The notes beneath the pieces were generated by a model. That model had not been told where the DNA came from, searched no databases, and saw nothing but the letters and a program-made list of their open reading frames with translations. Below, piece by piece: positions 56,982 through 64,000 of a stretch of 64,000 nucleotides of DNA. Origin of the DNA: Bacillus sp. V2I10 (GTDB lineage: Bacteria; Bacillota; Bacilli; Bacillales; Bacillaceae); contig NZ_JAUSYV010000001.1 of assembly GCF_030817055.1 (NCBI RefSeq), forward strand, positions 334,001-398,000, given 5' to 3'. The position numbers were made by a program, and so were the translations under genes. How positions within the stretch are numbered: position 1 is the stretch's first letter; each line of letters begins with the position of its first letter.

Positions 56982-58268
56982 ATGTCTTCAGTAGTAGTTG
57001 TTGGAACACAATGGGGAGATGAAGGTAAAGGAAAGATTACCGACTTCCTTTCAGAAAATGCAGAGGTTATCGCTCGTTATCAAGGCGGGAATAACGCTGG
57101 ACATACGATTAAATTTAACGGTGAAACATATAAGCTCCACTTAATTCCATCAGGTATCTTTTACAGTGAAAAGACCTGTGTAATCGGCAATGGAATGGTA
57201 GTAGACCCGAAAGCTCTAATTACGGAGCTTGCTTATCTTCACGAGCGCGGAGTCAGCACAGACAATCTTCGCATCAGCAATCGAGCACATGTAATCCTTC
57301 CTTATCATTTAAAGCTTGATGAAGTAGAAGAAGAACGCAAAGGCGCCAATAAAATCGGTACAACGAAAAAAGGGATCGGCCCTGCTTACATGGACAAAGC
57401 AGCACGCGTAGGAATCCGCATCGCTGACTTATTAGACCGTGAAGCTTTTGAAGAAAAATTAACTAGAAACCTTGAAGAAAAGAACCGCATGCTTGAAAAG
57501 TACTACGAGACAGAAGGATTCACGATTGATGAAATCCTTGATGAGTACTATGAGTACGGTCAGCAGTTCAAGCAGTACGTTTGTGACACAGCTGTTGTAT
57601 TGAACGATGCTCTTGACGGCGGCAGACGTGTATTATTTGAAGGTGCCCAGGGTGTTATGCTTGATATCGATCAGGGTACGTATCCATTTGTTACTTCTTC
57701 AAACCCGGTAGCGGGAGGAGTTACAATCGGTTCTGGTGTAGGACCAACGAAAATCAACCATGTTGTCGGTGTTTCTAAAGCATATACAACACGGGTTGGT
57801 GACGGCCCGTTCCCAACTGAACTTGATAATGAAATTGGCCATCAAATCCGTGAAGTCGGCCGTGAATACGGTACAACAACAGGCCGTGCACGCCGTGTAG
57901 GCTGGTTTGACAGCGTCGTTGTCCGTCATGCACGCCGCGTAAGCGGAATTACGGATTTATCATTAAACTCTATTGACGTATTAACTGGCATTGAAACATT
58001 GAAGATCTGTACAGCATACAAATACAAAGGTGAAATCATGGAATCTTTCCCTGCAAGCCTTAAAGTATTAGCTGATTGCGAGCCTGTCTATGAAGAGCTT
58101 CCAGGCTGGACAGAAGACATCACAGGCGTTCGCGACCTTGGTGAGCTTCCTCAAAATGCCCGCAATTACATCGAGCGTGTATCACAGCTTACAGGCATCC
58201 CTCTTTCAGTATTCTCAGTGGGCCCTGACAGAACACAAACAAACGTTGTAAGAAGCGTATATAGCTAA
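56982..58268 (+). CDS. purA: Adenylosuccinate synthetase
   Basis: Makes adenylosuccinate from IMP, Asp and GTP, the first step to AMP. 428 residues from ATG 56982 after GGAGGTG; the frame is open to 56928. N-terminal loop GTQWGDEGKGK, IMP-site GGNNAGHT, and GTTTGRARRVGWFD. With guaB on the left arm it sets the split of IMP to AMP and GMP. Confidence 0.97.
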   Translation: MSSVVVVGTQWGDEGKGKITDFLSENAEVIARYQGGNNAGHTIKFNGETYKLHLIPSGIFYSEKTCVIGNGMVVDPKALITELAYLHERGVSTDNLRISNRAHVILPYHLKLDEVEEERKGANKIGTTKKGIGPAYMDKAARVGIRIADLLDREAFEEKLTRNLEEKNRMLEKYYETEGFTIDEILDEYYEYGQQFKQYVCDTAVVLNDALDGGRRVLFEGAQGVMLDIDQGTYPFVTSSNPVAGGVTIGSGVGPTKINHVVGVSKAYTTRVGDGPFPTELDNEIGHQIREVGREYGTTTGRARRVGWFDSVVVRHARRVSGITDLSLNSIDVLTGIETLKICTAYKYKGEIMESFPASLKVLADCEPVYEELPGWTEDITGVRDLGELPQNARNYIERVSQLTGIPLSVFSVGPDRTQTNVVRSVYS

Positions 58269-58274
58269 GCAGCT

Positions 58275-58310
58275 GATCGAAAGGGGCTAGCCTCCTTTCG
58301 ATTTTTTTAT
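58275..58310 (+). terminator. Terminator of purA
   Basis: ATCGAAAGG / CCTTTCGAT hairpin with seven T. Confidence 0.88.
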
Positions 58311-58336
58311 AACTTGAGCGGCTGGAATTTGCAGTT

Positions 58337-58441
58337 AGGCCGATAAAAGGTCAAAACAGTCTGAAAGATTTTCAATATCAGCTGAAAAAATCAAAAAAAC
58401 GGATGAAAGTTTTCCAGTTTCGGCTGTGAAAATTCTAAAAT
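58337..58441. repeat. Five 21-bp tandem repeats downstream of purA
   Basis: Units begin at 58337, 58358, 58379, 58400 and 58421, each exactly 21 bp, of the form cgg-ctg-aaa-N6-caa-aat. Identity between units is only moderate. The period of seven codons would encode repeats on the minus strand, but no start or ribosome site supports a gene. Confidence 0.6.
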
Positions 58442-58505
58442 TGGCTATATGACATGATAAGTACTGCCAAATTAAATAATCTGCCGTTATTATTCGAAAA
58501 TTTTC

Positions 58506-58534
58506 TTGTATTTCCGCAAACCTTGAATTATAAT
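58506..58534 (+). promoter_or_regulatory. Promoter of tRNA-Phe
   Basis: TTGTAT, 17-bp spacer, TATAAT. Confidence 0.8.
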
Positions 58535-58592
58535 AATAAAGGTCCGGTAATAAACAGCGTTTTACATAACATTTTACCTCATACTTAAACAT

Positions 58593-58665
58593 GGCTCGGT
58601 AGCTCAGTCGGTAGAGCAAAGGACTGAAAATCCTTGTGTCGGCGGTTCGATTCCGTCCCGAGCCA
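58593..58665 (+). tRNA. trnF-Phe: tRNA-Phe(GAA)
   Basis: 73 nt; acceptor GGCTCGG / CCGAGCC, anticodon loop CTGAAAA gives GAA. CCA is not encoded, unlike the other tRNAs of this window, so it needs CCA addition after RNase Z processing. Confidence 0.96.
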
Positions 58666-58668
58666 CTC

Positions 58669-58708
58669 AAAAAAGACATGATCCTTTTAGGATGCATGTC
58701 TTTTTTAT
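58669..58708 (+). terminator. Terminator of tRNA-Phe
   Basis: AAAAGACATG / CATGTCTTTT hairpin followed by T-run. Confidence 0.88.
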
Positions 58709-58870
58709 TTTTGTGCCTTTTTTGTCATGAAAAATTCTTCTTGTATGGGCATATATTTACAGGAAACAGTAAATTATGACACCAATAATACAGAAATGTT
58801 ACATTTTTCAAAATCACTAGGTAATTGTCTGATAATATGCTAATTTAATATAGTGGTAAAAAAATAGAAT

Positions 58871-58879
58871 TTTGTCGAA
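58871..58879 (+). promoter_or_regulatory. Spo0A box upstream of the M23 endopeptidase gene
   Basis: tttgtcgaa, exact match to the 0A box TTTGTCGAA, 70 bp before the gene. Function inferred. Otherwise the gap 58709-58948 shows only AT-rich DNA. Confidence 0.45.
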
Positions 58880-58948
58880 ATAGAACTATTTGCTTATAAA
58901 ATGATAGATAAAGTACTTAGCAGTGGTTAATTGGGAGGAAATTAAATC

Positions 58949-60403
58949 GTGTTTAAGCGCATAAATGGATTTGTTGGAAACAACGTTCAATATACAAAAA
59001 ACAGCATAATGAAGAAGGCTTTTTTTAGTTTCGCAATGGCTTGCGGTCTGTCATTTGGCATTGGATCTGCATCTGCAGAAGAAAATCTTGAAACCGTTTA
59101 TCATGTCTATTTAGGTGGAGATCTAGCAGGTACAGTAGACAGTCAGCAGTTAATTGATGACCTTTCAAAGCAGAAAATTGATGAGGCCAAAAAGAACTAT
59201 AAAGATTATCAATTAACGGTTGAAGAAATTGAAATCATCCCTGAACAAATGTTTCGCCCTATTTCGAATAATGATGAAACGTTAAATAAACTGAATGCAG
59301 AACTTGATGTTGTGGCAGTAGCTGCTTCCATTAAAGTAGACGATAAAAACGTTGCTTACTTCAAAAACAAAGAAGAAGCCGAAAGCGTATTAAAAAAATT
59401 TAAAGGCAAATATGTTTCAGAGGAAGTTTTAAAGCAGCTGGATACGATGAAAAAATCCAACGTGCCTCTGCAGCCTATTAAAGAAAACCAATCACGTATA
59501 TTAGACGTTTCCTTATCTGATAAAGTTTCAGTAACTGAAGAAAAAGTTTCTCCCGACAAGCTGATTACTGCTGAGGAAGGCATAAAACTTCTTGAAAAAG
59601 GAACTCTTGAAGAGAAAAAGCATAAAGTCAATGATACAGATGTACTCAGTAAAATAGCTGCTGAATATAAGCTTACATTAGAAGATTTGCTTGCACTGAA
59701 TCCAAGCTTAAAAGATGAGGATATCATTAAGCCTGGAGACGAACTGAATGTAAAAGAATATAAACCATTTACAAATGTACTTGTAAAAGAAGAAGTATCA
59801 AAGAAAGAAGCGATTGCCTATGAAACAGAAGTGATTGAAGATTCTTCTATGTTCAAAGGCGACAAGAAAACGAAGCAAGAAGGTAAAGACGGTCAAAAGC
59901 TGTTAAATTATATTGTTTTTAAAGAAAATGGCAATGAAGTGAAACGTGAAACAACAAAAGATGAAACACTGACTGAACCAGTAAAAGAAATTATCGTCAA
60001 AGGCACGAAAGTTGTTCCTTCTCGCGGAAATGGATCATTAGCATGGCCAGCTGTAGGCGGTTATGTTTCAAGCAAGCTCGGAACCCGCTGGGGGAAAATG
60101 CATAAAGGGATAGATATTGCCCGTCCAAGCGATCGTACGATAAAAGCTGCAGACAATGGAAAAATCGTTTCAGCTGGAAACTCTGGAGCGTATGGAAATA
60201 AAGTAGAGATTGATCACGGCAATGGAATGAAAACTGTTTACGCCCATTTAGACTCTATTTCGGTTTCAGTAGGACAAACAGTATCTCAAGGCCAGAAAAT
60301 CGGTGTGATGGGATCTACTGGACGTTCTACCGGTGTTCATTTGCACTTCGAAGTTTATCAAAATGGAAAATTGAAAAATCCGCTTGATTACGTGAAAAAA
60401 TAA
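58949..60403 (+). CDS. Secreted M23 peptidoglycan endopeptidase with LysM and G5-like domains
   Basis: 484 residues, GTG after GGGAGGAA. Signal peptide of about 43 residues ending SASAEE; a mixed region to about 220; LysM-like HKVNDTDVLSKIAAEYKLTLEDLLALNP at about 226-265; a G5-type segment at about 270-350; C-terminal LytM/M23 domain with zinc ligands in HKGIDIA and HLHFEV and the YAHLD motif. Likely cuts cross-bridges during growth. Sits directly before walRK, whose regulon is made of such enzymes; a WalR box was not seen upstream. Confidence 0.92.
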   Translation: MFKRINGFVGNNVQYTKNSIMKKAFFSFAMACGLSFGIGSASAEENLETVYHVYLGGDLAGTVDSQQLIDDLSKQKIDEAKKNYKDYQLTVEEIEIIPEQMFRPISNNDETLNKLNAELDVVAVAASIKVDDKNVAYFKNKEEAESVLKKFKGKYVSEEVLKQLDTMKKSNVPLQPIKENQSRILDVSLSDKVSVTEEKVSPDKLITAEEGIKLLEKGTLEEKKHKVNDTDVLSKIAAEYKLTLEDLLALNPSLKDEDIIKPGDELNVKEYKPFTNVLVKEEVSKKEAIAYETEVIEDSSMFKGDKKTKQEGKDGQKLLNYIVFKENGNEVKRETTKDETLTEPVKEIIVKGTKVVPSRGNGSLAWPAVGGYVSSKLGTRWGKMHKGIDIARPSDRTIKAADNGKIVSAGNSGAYGNKVEIDHGNGMKTVYAHLDSISVSVGQTVSQGQKIGVMGSTGRSTGVHLHFEVYQNGKLKNPLDYVKK

Positions 60404-60425
60404 CCTCTAGCTTTGCTAGAGGTTT
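60401..60425 (+). terminator. Terminator 1 after the M23 gene
   Basis: AACCTCTAGC / GCTAGAGGTT with 3-base loop and TTTT. Confidence 0.8.
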
Positions 60426-60437
60426 TCCTCTTTTTAG

Positions 60438-60460
60438 CTCGGCAAAATGCCGAGTTTTTG
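60438..60460 (+). terminator. Terminator 2 after the M23 gene
   Basis: CTCGGCA / TGCCGAG with 3-base loop and five T, insulating walR. Confidence 0.8.
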
Positions 60461-60672
60461 TCTTCACTGAAAGAAATAAGGGTGAGGGTGAAATTTCAGT
60501 GAATTCATACGAGCTTCAGCTGTAAACCTCTTTTCGCACTTTCGCTGGTTCACCGCGGCACATTTAGGAAATAGCTAAAAAGAAATACGCTTTGAAAAGA
60601 TGAATCTATTAGATAGAAGTGGTAAATTAAGAATAAGGAAAGAAACACCTTATATAAAAGGGGCGATTGGCC

Positions 60673-61377
60673 ATGGAAAAGAAAATCTTAGTTGTTGATG
60701 ATGAAAAGCCGATTGCAGACATTCTGCAATTTAACTTAAAAAAAGAGGGTTATGAAGTATTTTGTGCCTATGATGGAAATGAAGCATTGGAAATGGTAGA
60801 AGAAATTCAGCCTGATCTCATCCTTTTAGATATTATGCTCCCGAATAAAGATGGAATGGAAGTATGCCGTGAAGTCCGGAAAAAATACGAAATTCCAATT
60901 ATCATGCTGACAGCAAAAGATTCTGAAATTGATAAAGTCCTTGGACTTGAACTGGGTGCAGATGACTATGTGACAAAACCGTTCAGCACCAGAGAGCTAT
61001 TAGCTCGCGTAAAAGCCAATTTAAGAAGATTGCAGGCTCTTCCTCCAGAACAGCAAACAGATAAAAATGAAATTGAAATCGGTTCATTAACGATTCATCC
61101 TGATGCTTATGTCGTCTCTAAACGCGGTGAAACGATTGAGCTGACTCATCGTGAGTTTGAGCTGCTTCACTATTTGGCCAAACATATTGGACAAGTCATG
61201 ACGCGCGAACACCTTCTTCAAACCGTTTGGGGCTATGATTATTTTGGTGACGTCCGTACTGTAGATGTAACTGTTCGCAGACTTAGGGAGAAAATCGAAG
61301 ATAACCCGAGTCATCCGACTTGGATTGTGACACGAAGAGGTGTCGGGTATTACTTGCGAAACCCTGAACAGGAGTAG
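60673..61377 (+). CDS. walR: Essential response regulator WalR (YycF)
   Basis: OmpR-type regulator of cell-wall hydrolase genes. 234 residues from ATG 60673 after AAAGGGG (an upstream TTG at 60667 is less well spaced). Receiver domain with acidic pocket VVDDEKP and phospho-Asp in LILLDIMLPNKDG near residue 53; winged helix with VWGYDYFGDVRTVDVTVRRL. 6 bp before walK. Confidence 0.97.
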   Translation: MEKKILVVDDEKPIADILQFNLKKEGYEVFCAYDGNEALEMVEEIQPDLILLDIMLPNKDGMEVCREVRKKYEIPIIMLTAKDSEIDKVLGLELGADDYVTKPFSTRELLARVKANLRRLQALPPEQQTDKNEIEIGSLTIHPDAYVVSKRGETIELTHREFELLHYLAKHIGQVMTREHLLQTVWGYDYFGDVRTVDVTVRRLREKIEDNPSHPTWIVTRRGVGYYLRNPEQE

Positions 61378-61382
61378 GTTTC

Positions 61383-63227
61383 ATGAATAAAGTAGGTTTT
61401 TTTAGATCAATCCATTTTAAATTCGTAATGGTTTATGTGCTCCTGATCATGATTGCCATGCAAATCATTGGGGTCTATTTTGTACAGCAGCTTGAGAGAT
61501 CTTTAACAGAAAACTTCAACACCTCCATTACACAAAGAATTAATTTCATTAATTACAGCATAGAACAGGAAATGACAAAAGAACGAACAGAAGATTCTAC
61601 AGACACAATTCCGACACTAGAAGAGGATATCACGGCTATTTTAAAGGATTTTGCAAAGGATGAAATCCAGGAAATTAGAGTCATTGATAAAAATAGCCGC
61701 GTAATCGCTACATCAGATCCGAATAATAGTGATATTATCGGGAAACGGACGACGGAAGTTCTCATAAAACGGACGCTTGTATTCGAAAAGCCTGATGAAA
61801 AAGTCTATATTGAACGTGATACAAGCAGACGAGTATGGATTTCATCAACCCCTATTAAAAATATAGACCAAGAAACCATTGGTGCTCTTTACCTAGTCGC
61901 TTCCATGGAAGAAGTCTTTTCTCAAATGCGGGTGATTAATGGAATCCTGGCAACAGGGACAGGTATTTCCTTGGCAATTACCGCTATTCTGGGTGTATTC
62001 CTTGCACGTACTATTACAAGGCCAATGTCTGATATGAGAAAACAGGCGATTGAGCTTGCTAAGGGGAATTTCTCCAGAAAAGTTAGAGTATACGGCGAGG
62101 ATGAAATTGGCCAGCTTGCAATCACGTTTAATAATCTGACAGATAAACTTGAAGAAGCACAGGCATCTACAGAAGGAGAACGCAAGAAGCTGGCATCTGT
62201 TATTGCGCATATGACAGATGGCGTCATCGCAACAAATCGAACTGGGGAAGTCATACTAGTTAACAATCCTGCCCTTGAAATGCTTAATGTTTCACGTGAA
62301 ACCGTTTATGAGGTGCCAATTACTAAAATCCTTGGAATTGAAGATGAGTATACGTTTGATAGTTTGATTGAACAGCAGGACTCACTTATTTTAGATGCAA
62401 GTACTGAGGATAAGCCGTACATCCTGAGAGTAAACTTTTCAGTTATTCAAAAAGAGCAAAAACGGAATAATGGTCTGATTGCCGTTATTTATGATATTAC
62501 TGAACAGGAAAAAATTGATGAGGAAAGACGTGAATTTGTAGCAAACGTATCTCATGAACTCAGAACACCGCTTACGACGATGAGAAGTTACTTAGAAGCA
62601 CTTGCCGATGGAGCCTGGGAAGACAAAGAAATTGCTCCTCAATTTTTAAACGTCACTCAAAATGAGACAGAACGAATGATTCGTCTTGTTAATGATCTGC
62701 TGCAGCTTTCTAAGCTTGACAGCAAAGATTATCGCTTCAATAAAGAATGGATTAACTTTACCAATTTCTTTAATCAGATTATTGATCGCTTTGAGATGAC
62801 AAAGGAACAGCACGTGACTTTTTTGCGTAAGCTGCCCGAGGAAAAACTTTATGTGGACATTGATCCTGATAAGATTACTCAAGTGCTGGATAACATTATT
62901 TCCAATGCTCTCAAATATTCACCAGAGGGCGGTCTGATAACTTTTAAGGCTGAAGTTCATGAGGATAAGCTTCAAATCAGCGTAACAGACCAGGGGATGG
63001 GAATTCCAAAAGGAACTGAGAACAAGATATTTGAGCGTTTTTACCGTGTAGACAAAGCGCGGACAAGAAAGCTCGGTGGAACAGGTCTCGGCCTTGCTAT
63101 AGCAAAAGAGATGATCGGTGCGCATGACGGGGAAATATGGGCGAAAAGTGTGGAAGGCAAAGGGACAACTATCTTATTTACTCTTCCATTTACCCGGGAT
63201 CAAGAGGATGATTGGGATGAATCGTGA
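61383..63227 (+). CDS. walK: Essential sensor histidine kinase WalK (YycG)
   Basis: 614 residues: membrane helix at about 10-30, an extracellular Cache/PAS-type domain, a second helix at about 183-203, HAMP (RTITRPMSDMRKQAIELAKG), cytoplasmic PAS at about 265-375, H-box FVANVSHELRTPL near residue 390, and ATPase motifs DQGMGIPKG and GTGLGLAIAKEM. Phosphorylates WalR. The gene contains a parS site and overlaps walH by 11 bp. Confidence 0.97.
   Translation: MNKVGFFRSIHFKFVMVYVLLIMIAMQIIGVYFVQQLERSLTENFNTSITQRINFINYSIEQEMTKERTEDSTDTIPTLEEDITAILKDFAKDEIQEIRVIDKNSRVIATSDPNNSDIIGKRTTEVLIKRTLVFEKPDEKVYIERDTSRRVWISSTPIKNIDQETIGALYLVASMEEVFSQMRVINGILATGTGISLAITAILGVFLARTITRPMSDMRKQAIELAKGNFSRKVRVYGEDEIGQLAITFNNLTDKLEEAQASTEGERKKLASVIAHMTDGVIATNRTGEVILVNNPALEMLNVSRETVYEVPITKILGIEDEYTFDSLIEQQDSLILDASTEDKPYILRVNFSVIQKEQKRNNGLIAVIYDITEQEKIDEERREFVANVSHELRTPLTTMRSYLEALADGAWEDKEIAPQFLNVTQNETERMIRLVNDLLQLSKLDSKDYRFNKEWINFTNFFNQIIDRFEMTKEQHVTFLRKLPEEKLYVDIDPDKITQVLDNIISNALKYSPEGGLITFKAEVHEDKLQISVTDQGMGIPKGTENKIFERFYRVDKARTRKLGGTGLGLAIAKEMIGAHDGEIWAKSVEGKGTTILFTLPFTRDQEDDWDES
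62288..62303 (+). promoter_or_regulatory. parS: parS site inside walK
   Basis: tgtttcacgtgaaacc, 15 of 16 positions as the parS consensus, with the full palindromic core gtttcacgtgaaac. About 16 kb from the site in spo0J. Confidence 0.88.
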
Positions 63228-64000
63228 ACAAGCAAAAACAGTTATATTAGTGCTGCTGGTCTGCTCCAGTGTGTTTTTTACGTATAACCTGTGGACCTTT
63301 AAGCCTAACTATGACTTTATACAAAACAGCCAGTATTTGGAAAATGAACCTATCAGCCAAGAGAAAAAAGAGCCGGCCAATGTGATCCGTCCCTATCAGA
63401 TGTTTGTCCATCAAAATGCCGAGCATTATGGGACGTTTAAAGCTGAACATATTGATTTCGTATGGAATCAGCTGAGAAACTGGAATATCAGTGAAGTGAA
63501 AAATGTCTCAAACCGATATACCTCTGATCAGCTTGATGAGTGGCTGAATGGAAAAAGTGAAACGAAAAAAATAGAATTTATTTTCAGTGACAAAATTCCG
63601 TTTGAAATTTTTCAATCTATCTTTCAATATAAATCGCAAAAAACAATCTACTCTTCTTTTGACCGGATTGTTCTGCCGCAGGGAAAAGCAAATCAGCCGC
63701 AAAAAATCATTTTCGTTTCTGTAGAGCAAAGACTGGTATATGAAGCATCGATCAGCAGCGAAAATGCAAAAAACTTCATTGCATCCATCATTGAAAAAAA
63801 GGAAAACTTGGACCATTACGTTTCAATAGATCTCCTAGAAGATAAGAACTTGCTTCTTCCAGAGGGCAAAATTGAATTGGATCAGAGGAAGTATATCATT
63901 GAATCCATTAACGGTGAGGATTTCAAACAAGCGCTCTTTACGAATCCAAGCTATGTAAGAAGAGAAATGAAGCCTACTCAGAACGTCTATACAGACGGAA
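63217..64000 (+). CDS. walH: WalRK regulator WalH (YycH), cut by window end
   Basis: The first 261 residues are present. One N-terminal membrane helix (TVILVLLVCSSVFFTYNLW) anchors a large extracytoplasmic part. YycH/WalH proteins contact WalK in the membrane and, with WalI, modulate its activity. ATG at 63217 lies inside walK, after GAGGATG. Identity rests on topology, place after walK and general resemblance. Confidence 0.93.
   Translation, partial: MNREQAKTVILVLLVCSSVFFTYNLWTFKPNYDFIQNSQYLENEPISQEKKEPANVIRPYQMFVHQNAEHYGTFKAEHIDFVWNQLRNWNISEVKNVSNRYTSDQLDEWLNGKSETKKIEFIFSDKIPFEIFQSIFQYKSQKTIYSSFDRIVLPQGKANQPQKIIFVSVEQRLVYEASISSENAKNFIASIIEKKENLDHYVSIDLLEDKNLLLPEGKIELDQRKYIIESINGEDFKQALFTNPSYVRREMKPTQNVYTDG

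Noticed and set aside
58335..58697. 120-residue minus-strand open frame
   Set aside because: It runs through tRNA-Phe and its terminator in antisense, and the remainder is the 21-bp tandem array; no ribosome site.

Overview
The window is the replication-origin region of an endospore-forming, low-GC Gram-positive bacterium of the Bacillaceae. The gene order, protein sequences, Bacillus-type 270-nt SRP RNA, T-box leader and sporulation genes (yaaH, spoIIIJ, jag, soj/spo0J, noc, yyaC) closely follow Bacillus subtilis. A more precise genus (Metabacillus-like or another Bacillus relative) cannot be fixed from the sequence alone.

oriC lies near 34.6-36.6 kb, on both sides of dnaA, and most genes point away from it. 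Left arm, read on the minus strand from the origin: dnaA, dnaN, yaaA, recF, remB, gyrB, a small Gly/Tyr-rich protein, remnants of a surface protein and a sortase, gyrA, a frameshifted HD-GYP gene, and an rRNA operon (16S, tRNA-Ile, tRNA-Ala, 23S, 5S). Then come guaB, dacA, pdxST, serS with its T-box, tRNA-Ser, a four-gene tyrosine/homogentisate catabolic operon, tadA, SRP RNA, dnaX and the start of yaaK. Plus-strand exceptions in this arm are yaaC, dgk-dck, yaaH and yaaI.

Right arm, on the plus strand: rpmH, rnpA, spoIIIJ, jag, mnmE, mnmG, rsmG, noc, soj, spo0J, a DUF554 membrane protein, a MscS channel, DUF951, ychF, rpsF-ssbA-rpsR, yybS-gdpP-rplI, dnaC (replicative helicase), purA, tRNA-Phe, an M23 endopeptidase, and walR-walK-walH (cut by the window end). 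Only yyaC runs against this direction.

The core is about chromosome replication and segregation (dnaA, dnaN, recF, gyrAB, dnaX, dnaC, ssbA, noc, soj/spo0J, two parS sites), translation and tRNA modification, cell-wall control (walRK, dacA, M23, yaaH), c-di-AMP turnover (gdpP) and nucleotide supply (guaB, purA, dgk, dck). The accessory parts are the homogentisate operon, inserted between yaaH and dgk, and the gyrA-gyrB gap. That gap holds a decayed sortase with its likely LPXTG-type substrate and an orphan promoter/terminator pair. Five degenerate copies of one palindromic intergenic repeat, and a 21-bp tandem array downstream of purA, are the main non-genic structures. I found no phage, insertion sequence or CRISPR array.
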